This document shows, piece after piece, positions 35,519 to 44,671 of a DNA stretch of 64,000 nt. The stretch is from Nocardia flavorosea NBRC 108225 (GTDB lineage: Bacteria; Actinomycetota; Actinomycetes; Mycobacteriales; Mycobacteriaceae). Each line of letters starts with the position of its first letter. Within the stretch, counting starts at the first letter, position 1. The stretch covers positions 349,911-413,910 of the forward strand of contig NZ_BDCG01000016.1 of NCBI RefSeq assembly GCF_001613385.1. Direction: 5' to 3'. Position numbers and translations under genes: made by a program. The notes below the pieces were generated by a model, which saw nothing but the letters and a program-made list of their open reading frames with translations, ran no database searches and had not been told where the DNA came from.

Positions 35519-36675
35519 AGCCCGAGCTCCCGTCCGATCAGCATCAGTTGTACTTCCGTGGTGCCCTCGCCGATTTCCAGGATCTTGCTGTCGCGGTAGT
35601 GGCGGGCCACCGGGTATTCGTTCATGAACCCGTAGCCGCCGAAGATCTGGGTGGCATCCCGGGCATTGTCCATCGCGGCCTCGCTGGCCACCAGCTTCGC
35701 AATGGAAGCTTGCTTCTTGAAAGGTTTCCCGGCCAGCATGAGCGCCGCCGCGTCGTAGTAGGCGGTGCGGGCGGTATGCGCGCGGGCCTCCATCCGGGCG
35801 ATTGTGAAGGCGATCGCCTGGTTGCTGCCGATCGTCCGGCCGAACGCCTCGCGTTCGCCGGCGTAGCGTACGCATTCGTCCACACAGCCCTGGGCCGCGC
35901 CCACCGACAGCGCGGCGATGGCAATGCGGCCCTCGTCCAGGATGCGCAGGAAGTTGGCGTAGCCGCGGCCGCGTTCGCCGAGCAGGTTCTCCTTGGGCAC
36001 CCGGACATCGGTGAACGTCAGCGGATGGGTGTCCGAGGCGTTCCAGCCGACCTTGTTGTAGGCGGGTTCGGCGGTGAAACCGGGGGTATCGGCGGGCACC
36101 AGGATGGTGGAGATCTCCTTCTTGCCGCCGGTCTGCCCGGTCACCGCGGTCACGGTCACCAGGGCGGTGATATCGGTGCCGGAGTTGGTGATGAACTGCT
36201 TGTTACCGTTGATGATCCAGCTGTCACCGTCCTCGACGGCGGTGGTGCGGGTACCGCCGGCATCGCTGCCCGCGCCCGGTTCGGTGAGCCCGAACGCACC
36301 CAGATTCTCGCCACTGGCCAGCCGGGGCAGCCATTCCTGCTTCTGCTTCTCGTCACCGAACCGATAGATCGGCATGGCGCCCAGCGAAACCCCGGCCTCC
36401 AGGGTGATGGCGACGCTCTGGTCGATTTTGCCGAGTTCTTCGAGGGCCAGGCACAGCGCGAAATAATCGCCGCCCATCCCGCCGTACTCCTCGGGGAACG
36501 GCAACCCGAACAGACCCATCTTCGCCATCCCCGCGACGACCTCGTACGGGAAACTGTGCTCGGCATCGTGTTTGGCCGCCACGGGCGCGACAACCTGGTT
36601 CGCGAAATCCCGTACGGTCAGCGCGAGGTCGCGGTAGTGGTCGGGCAGGGTGCCGGTGGACAGGAAATCGCTCAC
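35515..36675 (-). CDS. fadE19: Acyl-CoA dehydrogenase, probable isovaleryl-CoA dehydrogenase
   Basis: A 386-residue acyl-CoA dehydrogenase: N-terminal helical domain, FAD-contacting GAFGLTEPGAGSDAGG (about 125-140) and WIINGNKQFITNS, a C-terminal four-helix domain with QIFGGYGFMNEYPVARHYRDSKI, and a Glu in the GEGTTEV loop in the position of the catalytic base of most family members. The best-matching pathway role, from the genes around it, is isovaleryl-CoA to 3-methylcrotonyl-CoA. Operon order matches accD1-accA1-fadE19 of mycobacteria. Confidence 0.88.
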   Translation of the reverse strand: MSDFLSTGTLPDHYRDLALTVRDFANQVVAPVAAKHDAEHSFPYEVVAGMAKMGLFGLPFPEEYGGMGGDYFALCLALEELGKIDQSVAITLEAGVSLGAMPIYRFGDEKQKQEWLPRLASGENLGAFGLTEPGAGSDAGGTRTTAVEDGDSWIINGNKQFITNSGTDITALVTVTAVTGQTGGKKEISTILVPADTPGFTAEPAYNKVGWNASDTHPLTFTDVRVPKENLLGERGRGYANFLRILDEGRIAIAALSVGAAQGCVDECVRYAGEREAFGRTIGSNQAIAFTIARMEARAHTARTAYYDAAALMLAGKPFKKQASIAKLVASEAAMDNARDATQIFGGYGFMNEYPVARHYRDSKILEIGEGTTEVQLMLIGRELGL

Positions 36676-36756
36676 CTTTGCCTCATTTCGTTCTCGGAGT
36701 GGTACCGGGTCGCCGAGCCATCCGGCGTCGACCCTGTGGTCGTCGATCCCGGGGGA

Positions 36757-38975
36757 TCATTCGGGATCGGCACCGATGTATTCGGCGGAATGCGCGGGAT
36801 CAGTTGTTCCGGCGTTCGATGCGGGCTCCGTGGCGGACGCGGTATCTGTGCCGCCCGGCCCGGTGGAGCCGATGGCATCGGGCGCGGCCGCCGACCCTGC
36901 TGATCGGTCGTCGCCGGCGCCCGGGACCGCGCCCGCGGATTCGCCTCCGGCGGGCTCGACATGGACCCGGGCGAGTACCTCGTCGAGCCGCACCGAAGCG
37001 CCGGCTGCGACCAGGATCTCGACGGTTCCGGCGAGTGGCGCGATGAGCGAATGCTCCATTTTCATCGCCTCGACGACCAGGACCGGGTCGCCGGCCGCCA
37101 CGGTCGCGCCGCTGTCTGCGGCGACCGCGAGCACGGTTCCGGGCATCGGACTGCGGATCTCGGCATCGTGCACCGCGGCGGCGTCGGCCCGGACCGCATC
37201 CTCGGCCAGTTCCCGCACCGCCGCTACTCCGCCCGGCCCGCCCACCCAGAGGGTGCCGTCCGATTCCGCGACCCGGTAGCTGCGCCGCAGGCCGTCGAAC
37301 GTGAGGGTGACGGTACGGACGGAATCGCCGGAATCCTGCTCCGACCGAACCAGTTCTGCTGTCACCGATACCGGTTCGGCGTCCTCCACGCGCAGGCCGG
37401 CCGAATCCGGGATCCCCGTGAGGTGGACGTGCACCGTGCGATCGCCGCCGGCCAGCCGGACCCGGATCGGTGCGGCCGTCCCTACCCGCCACCCGGTCGG
37501 GTAGGACCACGGGTCGGCCGGTTCCGACGGCCATTGCCGCAGCCAGCGGTATACGGCGGCGGCCGCGAAGACATCGTCGGCGACCGGATCCGGCGCGAAA
37601 TCGCCGGCTCGCCGGTCCAGGAGCGCGGTATCCAGGCGACCCGCGACCACAGCGGGGTCGGCCAGCAGGAAACGCAGGAAATCGGTGTTGGTGCGCACCC
37701 CGAGTACCGCGGTCTCGGCGAGCGCCCGATCCAGCGCGGCCAGCGCGGCCGCGCGGTCGGGGCCGTGGGCGATGACCTTCGCGAGCATCGGATCGTAATC
37801 GCTGCCCACCACGGTGCCCACCGCGAGCCCGGAATCCATCCGGACACCCGAACCGGCCGGTTCCCGCAGATCGAGGACCGTGCCACCCGTCGGCAGGAAA
37901 CCGCGTCCCGGATCCTCTGCGTATACCCGCGCCTCGATTGCATGGCCGTGCAGCCGGATATCGTCCTGTTCCAGCCGGATCCGCTGTCCGGCGGCGATCC
38001 GGACCTGGCATTCCACCAGATCGAACCCGGTGACCAGTTCGGTCACCGGATGTTCCACCTGCAGGCGGGTGTTCATCTCCATGAAGAAGAACTCGTCCGG
38101 GCGGTCGGCGGAGACGATGAACTCCACCGTGCCCGCGCCCACATAGTCCACGCTGCGCGCGGTGGCGCAGGCGGCGGCGCCGATCCGGGCGCGGGTCTCG
38201 GCATCCAGCAACGGTGAAGGTGCTTCCTCGATCACCTTCTGATGCCGGCGCTGCAGACTGCACTCCCGTTCACCCAGATGCAGCACGGTGCCGTGGGTAT
38301 CGGCCAGGACCTGCACTTCGATATGCCGCGGACGGGTGACGAACCGCTCCAGGAACAGGGTCTCGTCACCGAACGCGGAAGCGGCCTCCCGGCGAGCGCT
38401 GACCAGGGCGGCGGGCAGGTCGGCGGGGTCGTCGACGCGCCGCATCCCCTTGCCGCCGCCGCCCGCGGACGGTTTGACCAGTACGGGATAGCCGATATCG
38501 GTGGCGGCGGCGATGAGCTGGTCGTCCGTCAGACCCGGTTCGGCGATGCCCGGGACCACCGGCACACCCGAGGCGGACACCGTGGTCTTGGCGGTGATCT
38601 TGTCGCCCATGACCTCGATCGCCTTCGCGGGCGGGCCGAGGAAAACGATACCGGCGGCCTCCAGTGCGGCCGCGAAAGTGGCGTTCTCGGAAAGGAAGCC
38701 GTATCCCGGGTGCACGGCTCCGGCGCCGGTGCGGCGGGCGGCATCCACGACGCGGTCGATGTTCAGATAGCTGTCGCGGGCCGCGGCCGGTCCCAGCCGG
38801 ACCGCGGTATCCGCGGCCTGAACATGCGCGGCGTGCGCGTCGGCGTCGCTGTACACAGCCACCGACCGCAATCCCATGGCGCGCAGGGTGCGGATGACGC
38901 GGACGGCGATCTCACCGCGATTGGCCACCAGTACGGTGTCGAACGGCAGGGGCTGGTTGGTGTTCAGCACGGTCA

Positions 38976-38976
<1 letters not shown>
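36757..38976 (-). CDS. accA1: Acyl-CoA carboxylase alpha subunit (biotin carboxylase/BCCP), methylcrotonyl-CoA type
   Basis: About 739 residues. Biotin carboxylase N-terminus (VLVANRGEIAVRVIRTLRAMG), ATP-grasp glycine loop SAGGGGKGMRRV, VTELVTGFDLVECQ, and a C-terminal biotinyl domain with EAMKMEHSLIAPL where Lys is biotinylated. A low-complexity acidic tail of about 65 residues follows the biotinyl domain, which is unusual, since BCCP normally ends the protein. The start is the ATG at 38976, overlapping the accD1 stop by one base; the frame open to 39027 lies inside accD1. With AccD1 it carboxylates 3-methylcrotonyl-CoA. Confidence 0.9.
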
Positions 38977-40595
<1,619 letters not shown>

Positions 40596-40615
40596 CGCAT
40601 GATCCTGCCCATCTG

Positions 40616-40659
40616 AGTTAATCGCTGATAACTGGATTTCAGGTTAATCTTGACTAACC
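40616..40659. promoter_or_regulatory. Two 18-bp operators for the leucine-operon TetR regulator
   Basis: AGTTA-N8-TAACT at 40616-40633 and GGTTA-N8-TAACC at 40642-40659 share the same arm length and spacing, and both contain GTTAATC. Centres are 26 bases apart. They fill the 95-base divergent gap between accD1 and the tetR gene. Confidence 0.65.
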
Positions 40660-40690
40660 GAGTTGTCCAGAGAATGCCGAAGGAGTACGG

Positions 40691-41296
40691 GTGACCAGCG
40701 CCGATTCTGCCACCCCGACCCGTCGCGAACAGCTGAAACAGCAGCGCCGCGACCAATTGCTGGCCGCCGGCGCCCGGCTGATCGCCGAACGCGGCTACCT
40801 CGGCATGCGCCTCGACGATCTCGGCGCGGCGGTCGGTATCAGCGGTCCCGCGGTATACCGGCATTTCCCGAACAAGGAAGCCCTGCTCGTCGAACTCCTG
40901 GTCGGCATCAGCCGCCGCCTGCTCGACGGCGGCACGGCGGTCGCGGCCGCCGCCCCCGACCCGTCCGAAGCCCTGGCAGGTCTGGTGGATTTCCACCTCG
41001 ACTTCGCACTCGGCGAACCCGAACTCATCCGCATCCAGGACCGCGACCTCGACAACGTCCCGCCGCCGGAGCGCCGGGAGGTCCGGCGCACCCAGCGCCA
41101 GTACGTGGAGATCTGGGTCCGGGTGCTGTGTGGTCTGACCCCAGGGCTGGATGAGGACACGGCCCGTGTCCAGGCGCATGCGGTATTCGGCCTGCTCAAC
41201 TCCACGCCACACAGCGCCGGTGCGGCCCGTGGACGCAGCCGGACCCTCCTGCGCGCGATGGCCTTGGCCGCGCTCACTGGCCCGCTGCCGGACTGA
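40691..41296 (+). CDS. TetR-family regulator of the leucine catabolic operon (Rv2506-type)
   Basis: A 201-residue TetR protein. DNA-binding domain at about residues 14-62, with GARLIAERGYLGMRLDDLGA and recognition helix VGISGPAVYRHFPNKEALL. C-terminal ligand domain includes DFALGEPELIRIQDRDLDNV. AAGGAG lies upstream of the GTG at 40691. It diverges from accD1 exactly as Rv2506 does in M. tuberculosis, with two candidate operators in between, so repression relieved by a branched acyl-CoA is likely (inferred). Confidence 0.87.
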   Translation: MTSADSATPTRREQLKQQRRDQLLAAGARLIAERGYLGMRLDDLGAAVGISGPAVYRHFPNKEALLVELLVGISRRLLDGGTAVAAAAPDPSEALAGLVDFHLDFALGEPELIRIQDRDLDNVPPPERREVRRTQRQYVEIWVRVLCGLTPGLDEDTARVQAHAVFGLLNSTPHSAGAARGRSRTLLRAMALAALTGPLPD

Positions 41297-41429
41297 GGTT
41301 GCGTCGGCGGCGGACCACTTCCGGGCTCGAGAACCTCCTCCAGTCGCGGAACCGGTTCGCAGCCGTCTCGTGCCGACGCAGCGACCCCGGGCCGATCGCA
41401 ATGACCAGCACTCCTCCAAGTAGGAGGTA

Positions 41430-41465
41430 TCTATGTAGATGCTGTCTACGTAGATGCCGTCTATG
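41430..41465. repeat. Array of 15-bp iterons (TCTAYGTAGA type)
   Basis: TCTATGTAGA at 41430, TCTACGTAGA at 41445 and a partial copy TCTATG at 41460 begin exactly 15 bases apart, with TGCYG between. The core TCTACGTAGA is a perfect palindrome. The array lies about 100 bases upstream of the toxin-antitoxin pair. A matching array is found at 46122-46161. Confidence 0.75.
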
Positions 41466-41534
41466 CGGCAGCCGGAACGCAGGCGTAGTGACTGCTTCAG
41501 GGGCGCTCGCCGGGTTGGCTGACCCTGGCAGATA

Positions 41535-41553
41535 TGTACATGAACCCTGTACA
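41535..41553. promoter_or_regulatory. YefM/YoeB operator with two TGTACA cores
   Basis: TGTACA at 41535-41540 and 41548-41553, 13 bases apart centre to centre and ending nine bases before the antitoxin ATG. TGTACA is the known core of the Escherichia coli yefM-yoeB operator. Confidence 0.7.
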
Positions 41554-41561
41554 GTCGACGT

Positions 41562-41846
41562 ATGAGGCAGATTTCTTACACCGAAGCTCGCGCAACCCTG
41601 GCAAAGGTGCTCGATACTGCTACCGACGATCTCGAAGAGGTCGTCGTGACTCGCGCCGGTCATGAGCCTGCGGTCGTGGTTTCTCTCCGTGAATACGAGG
41701 CGCTGAAGGAAACGGCGCACCTGCTCGGGACCCCCGCCAACGCCCGGCATCTACAACGCGGATTGGAAGAGTTCGCCGCAGGCGGATTCATCCCCGGCGA
41801 ATGCTTGGACGTGCCCGATGACGATGATTCGGCGGGAGTGGCGTGA
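41562..41846 (+). CDS. yefM: YefM-type antitoxin (Phd/YefM family)
   Basis: A 94-residue antitoxin. The N-terminal Phd/YefM DNA-binding fold reads ISYTEARATLAKVLDTATDD then VVVTRAGHEPAVVVSLREYEALKETAHLL, the family signature. The C-terminus is acidic (VPDDDDSAGVA) and would wrap the toxin. It represses its own promoter through the TGTACA sites just upstream. Its stop overlaps the toxin start by four bases (GTGA). Confidence 0.93.
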   Translation: MRQISYTEARATLAKVLDTATDDLEEVVVTRAGHEPAVVVSLREYEALKETAHLLGTPANARHLQRGLEEFAAGGFIPGECLDVPDDDDSAGVA

Positions 41847-42100
41847 AACTCCAGTTCGCTAGTGAGGCCTGGAACGACTACGTGTGGACGGTCGCCAACG
41901 ACCGGTCCGCAGCACGCAAGATCAACCGGCTGTTCGATGACATCGTGGCCAACGGCCAGGCGGAAGGCATCGGCAAGCCGGAGCCGCTGATTCACAATCT
42001 GGCCGGCTGGTGGTCGCGTCGGATCACCCAGGAACACCGTTTGGTGTACCGGGTCGAGGACGATGTAATCCACATCCTGTCTTGCCGCCACCATTACTAG
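41843..42100 (+). CDS. yoeB: YoeB-type mRNA interferase toxin
   Basis: An 85-residue RelE-superfamily toxin very close to E. coli YoeB throughout: EAWNDYVWTVANDR, GIGKPEPLIHNLAGWWSRRI and EHRLVYRVEDDVIHILSCRHHY. The catalytic Glu, Arg and C-terminal His-Tyr are all present, so it should be active. YoeB cuts mRNA in the ribosomal A site. It begins with GTG inside the antitoxin stop, so it is translationally coupled. It is the first clear marker of the accessory block. Confidence 0.95.
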   Translation: MKLQFASEAWNDYVWTVANDRSAARKINRLFDDIVANGQAEGIGKPEPLIHNLAGWWSRRITQEHRLVYRVEDDVIHILSCRHHY

Positions 42101-42154
42101 GCTCGTCAGTCGTCGAGATCGTTATTCCAGGCCTCCTGGCCGGGAACAGTGGGT

Positions 42155-42550
42155 TCACAAGTCCGGAGGAACCGGTGTCAGGGGGACACGCGAAATAACT
42201 TGCCAACTGTACGAGCGTTGCCGTCGCTGGAGGAGGACGAGCAGGGCTTCGGTAACCGCCACTGCACTTCTGCGGACAGTCTCGTTTGCGCGGTCGACGG
42301 CCTGCATTGCATCCCTCGCGGGAATGCCGTCGGCGTTCGCGTAAGCGATGCTGATGTGCGGAGGGTGGGGTTTGGGGTTGCCGAGTTCCAGTTCAGGGCA
42401 CGCGGACGCTGTTGCCGAGCGCAAGGTTTCGCGAAGGTTCTGGACTTCGCGGACTGGTGCGACATTGAGCGCCTCGGCGCTGGGGACGCCACTCAGCCGG
42501 TCGATTGTGAGTTCGAACGAAGGTACTGCCCCAAGGTGAACTAGTAGTGT
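42155..42550 (-). pseudogene. 2'-5' RNA ligase/2H phosphoesterase-like remnant
   Basis: On the minus strand, the frame ending at 42155 reads VHLGAVPSFELTIDRLSG, then VREVQNLRETLRSATASACP, then PHPPHISIAYANADGIPARD and ends RSYSWQVISRVPLTP. The HISIAYANADG element is the second HxS/T motif of LigT-like 2'-5' RNA ligases from actinomycetes. The first half, with the first HxT motif, is missing and replaced by the XRE regulator gene, which overlaps in another frame. The frame has no ATG or GTG, only a TTG at 42424, and a TGA at 42551-42553 closes it upstream. It is best read as a decayed C-terminal half. Confidence 0.6.
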
Positions 42551-43655
42551 TCATTTCTGGAGCTGCGAGTTTCACGTGCCTTTCTACCTCGTCCGTTATC
42601 GGCAGAGACAGGTACGCTGTGGCCGCGTTTCCGGAAACTTGTGCGGCGCTGTAACTGCCCAGGGTTACGCTGGACGGAACTCCGATCGGCACATTGTTGC
42701 GGGACATCAAGTCGTAGGCGTCGTCCACAGCCCGCCGAACTCCATCAATTTCCCCGAGTTTTCCCATAGCTCTGGCGGCACCATTGACAAGCAACCGGGC
42801 GCGCTGAGGTCCGGACCGGTCAAGGGTTATTCCTTTGCGCGCGTACTGTAGCCCCGATTCGTAGTTGCCGGCGTAGTACTCGCAGAAGCTCTGTAGTCCG
42901 CATGCCCACGCCTGGAGATTGCAGTCTACCGCGTGTTCGCCGAGTTGAAATGACTCGAGGCAATACGCCCGCGCCAGTGAAAAGTTTCCTTGTCCCACTG
43001 CGATGTACCCCAGCAAGCCAGCAGTATGCCCGGCAGTTTCAAACAGTTCACGACGTTGCTGTGGATGGTTGCACTCGTCGATCAGTTTGTCGACAAGGAC
43101 GCGCTGCCGGATCAATCCGGGTGCGAGTTCGGTGTGGTCCAGTGTTTCGTATTCCTCGATTACCGTGCGTGTTCTGGACCGCAACTGCCGGACGATCTCT
43201 GGGTCGGTGGTCCGGCTCAACTTGTGGATCCGGCCCAGGACGTCGACCAAATCTTCACTCGATTCGTCGGACCTATCGCTCACAGCCTGCCGATGCTTTT
43301 CGAGGACGATCGAATCGGGAATCTCCCAATTCTCCTCGGGGTGCCAGCCCTTCGCCGCTTCCAGCGCATACCCGGTTCTCCGTCCGGTCTGAGCCCAGGC
43401 ACGTAGAGCGATCAATCTGCCTTGGGCGCCGAGTGCATCATCGATCGCGGCGATAAGTGGTTGTGAAGGAAGAACCGCGTCCTCCCATTCCGTCATCGAG
43501 ACATACTGCCGCGAATAGCAGATCATGGCGGCCAGCTCGCGCTGACTCGAGCCCGCGTTGATCCTGAGCCGCTTGTCTTCACGTGCCAACTGATCGGCAA
43601 CGGTGGGCGGCACTTCGCGTTCGGTGGTCGATATTTCGCCGGCGCCGGTGGACAT
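42393..43655 (-). CDS. XRE-family regulator with TPR-like domain, C-terminus altered
   Basis: About 420 residues. The N-terminal XRE helix-turn-helix (about 20-75) reads LRINAGSSQRELAAMICYSRQYVSMTEWE. A long helical, TPR-like domain follows, as in Streptomyces/Nocardia regulators of this type (GHTAGLLGYIAVGQGNFSLA and GNAATAYLSLPITDEVERHV). After about SSPWGS near residue 370 the sequence turns into arginine-rich nonsense (RPAEWRPQRRGAQCRTSPR). From the same point another frame encodes the LigT-like remnant. So the natural C-terminus seems to be lost at a junction near 42520. Start ATG 43655 is preferred over the open frame to 43712. Function unknown. Confidence 0.75.
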   Translation of the reverse strand: MSTGAGEISTTEREVPPTVADQLAREDKRLRINAGSSQRELAAMICYSRQYVSMTEWEDAVLPSQPLIAAIDDALGAQGRLIALRAWAQTGRRTGYALEAAKGWHPEENWEIPDSIVLEKHRQAVSDRSDESSEDLVDVLGRIHKLSRTTDPEIVRQLRSRTRTVIEEYETLDHTELAPGLIRQRVLVDKLIDECNHPQQRRELFETAGHTAGLLGYIAVGQGNFSLARAYCLESFQLGEHAVDCNLQAWACGLQSFCEYYAGNYESGLQYARKGITLDRSGPQRARLLVNGAARAMGKLGEIDGVRRAVDDAYDLMSRNNVPIGVPSSVTLGSYSAAQVSGNAATAYLSLPITDEVERHVKLAAPEMNTTSSPWGSTFVRTHNRPAEWRPQRRGAQCRTSPRSPEPSRNLALGNSVRVP

Positions 43656-43684
43656 GCATCCATTCTTGCCCACTACGCGGGTCC

Positions 43685-43710
43685 GGCAAGTCCTGTTCTG
43701 GCTACTTGCC
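43685..43710. promoter_or_regulatory. Inverted repeat in the XRE divergent promoter
   Basis: GGCAAGT (43685-43691) and ACTTGCC (43704-43710) are exact reverse complements 12 bases apart. Two more direct TTCTTGCC copies lie close by (about 43663 and 43715). The cluster sits between the XRE gene and the divergent small-gene pair. Confidence 0.45.
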
Positions 43711-43790
43711 ACCTTTCTTGCCTGCTCACTATGGCGTTGTGCTCGATACGAGCGCCACGAACCGGCGCCGAGTCAATCGGAGGGTGAAGT

Positions 43791-44114
43791 ATGACAACGA
43801 CGAATCGTCCGCTGCCGGTACCTGCCGGGCGCCCGGCCCTGCCAGTCAGGGCTCCGCACAATCTCGCTATGGCCGCCACGGTCAGGCTGTGGCAGTCGGG
43901 TATCAAGTGGGTTACCGACGACCCGGTGATCCTGCGTCGCCTGGCTGCTGGTCTCCGGGCTTTGCCCGCACACAACTCGACAGCATCTTGCCGTGCTCAG
44001 GACCCGATTCGCGGGTACGCGCATGCACTTCAGGTGATGGATGTCCATGCCGCCCATCGCTGTTGCCCTCGTTACGAGGCGGTGGCAGCGTACGCCTCGG
44101 CGGCGCGACCGTGA
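43791..44114 (+). CDS. Hypothetical small protein divergent from the XRE regulator
   Basis: A 107-residue protein that I do not recognise. The N-terminus is Pro/Arg-rich (RPLPVPAGRPALPVRAPHN). The rest contains VRLWQSGIKWVTDDPVILRRLAAGLRAL, which looks like a small helical domain. No membrane segment. It is divergent from the XRE gene, an arrangement often seen in actinomycete regulator/small-protein loci. Its stop overlaps the next gene by four bases (GTGA), so the two are probably one operon. Confidence 0.55.
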   Translation: MTTTNRPLPVPAGRPALPVRAPHNLAMAATVRLWQSGIKWVTDDPVILRRLAAGLRALPAHNSTASCRAQDPIRGYAHALQVMDVHAAHRCCPRYEAVAAYASAARP

Positions 44115-44368
44115 TCGCCCAGAGGCGGACGGTCGTGCTTTGTCGGCCCGGTAGCGACAGCCGGGATGTCGATCGCCTGTCGCACGTCCACGACCTCCGT
44201 GTGGTGTACACGGTTTACACGGATGCCCGGCCGGAACTGGCCGCGCGAGTCGCCGTACAGCACGTACTCGACCACGCTGCCGAGGTGGTGATGATTCCTC
44301 ATCTGACCGATCAGGAATTCCAGGAGAACCGCGCATGGCAGGCGGTGACGTGGTCGCGGACCTGGTGA
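44111..44368 (+). CDS. Hypothetical small protein, possibly frameshifted at its end
   Basis: An 85-residue protein from the GTG at 44111: TVVLCRPGSDSRDVDRLSHV then VVYTVYTDARPELAARVAVQHVL and AAEVVMIPHLTDQEFQENRA. The alternating strand-helix pattern resembles a small Rossmann-like or resolvase-N-like fold, but no family is assigned. The end, VTWSRTW, is abrupt. If one base were restored near 44350 the frame would continue VADLVTATGVLG, which looks like natural sequence, so a recent one-base deletion is possible. The frame is open upstream to 43583, but the overlap with the previous stop supports 44111. Confidence 0.55.
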   Translation: MIAQRRTVVLCRPGSDSRDVDRLSHVHDLRVVYTVYTDARPELAARVAVQHVLDHAAEVVMIPHLTDQEFQENRAWQAVTWSRTW

Positions 44369-44428
44369 CTGCAACCGGTGTGCTCGGATGCAGGTTCTGA
44401 AATCGGGAACCGCACACTCCAAATGCCG

Positions 44429-44438
44429 TCTACGTAGG
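44429..44438. repeat. Solitary TCTACGTAGG copy
   Basis: TCTACGTAGG preceded by ATGCCG, the same flank as in the array at 41430-41465 (shared ATGCCGTCTAYG). It lies between the small-gene pair and the ATPase gene. Confidence 0.5.
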
Positions 44439-44671
44439 AATGTCTCGATTTGTCGGTGCGTGCTGTAACGATTGCTCGGCCCAGCGATCGCGGCTGGGTC
44501 TTACCGATCGATTTGTCGGCTGCCGAGATTGCTGCCACCTGCGAGGCAATAATCGTCGCAGAGCAGCGGCTGGGTCCTGACCAGCCTTGCAGGCAGTCAC
44601 GGTAGTCCCGATGCATCGGCAGCGCCTCCCGAGCGTAGTCCCGTGTCTGGAGCATCGCCGGGCGGCCAGGG

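Noticed and set aside
36961..38217. 418-residue plus-strand frame opposite accA1, and similar long frames opposite fadE19 and accD1
   Set aside because: Antisense shadows of well-supported genes, with no recognisable motif.
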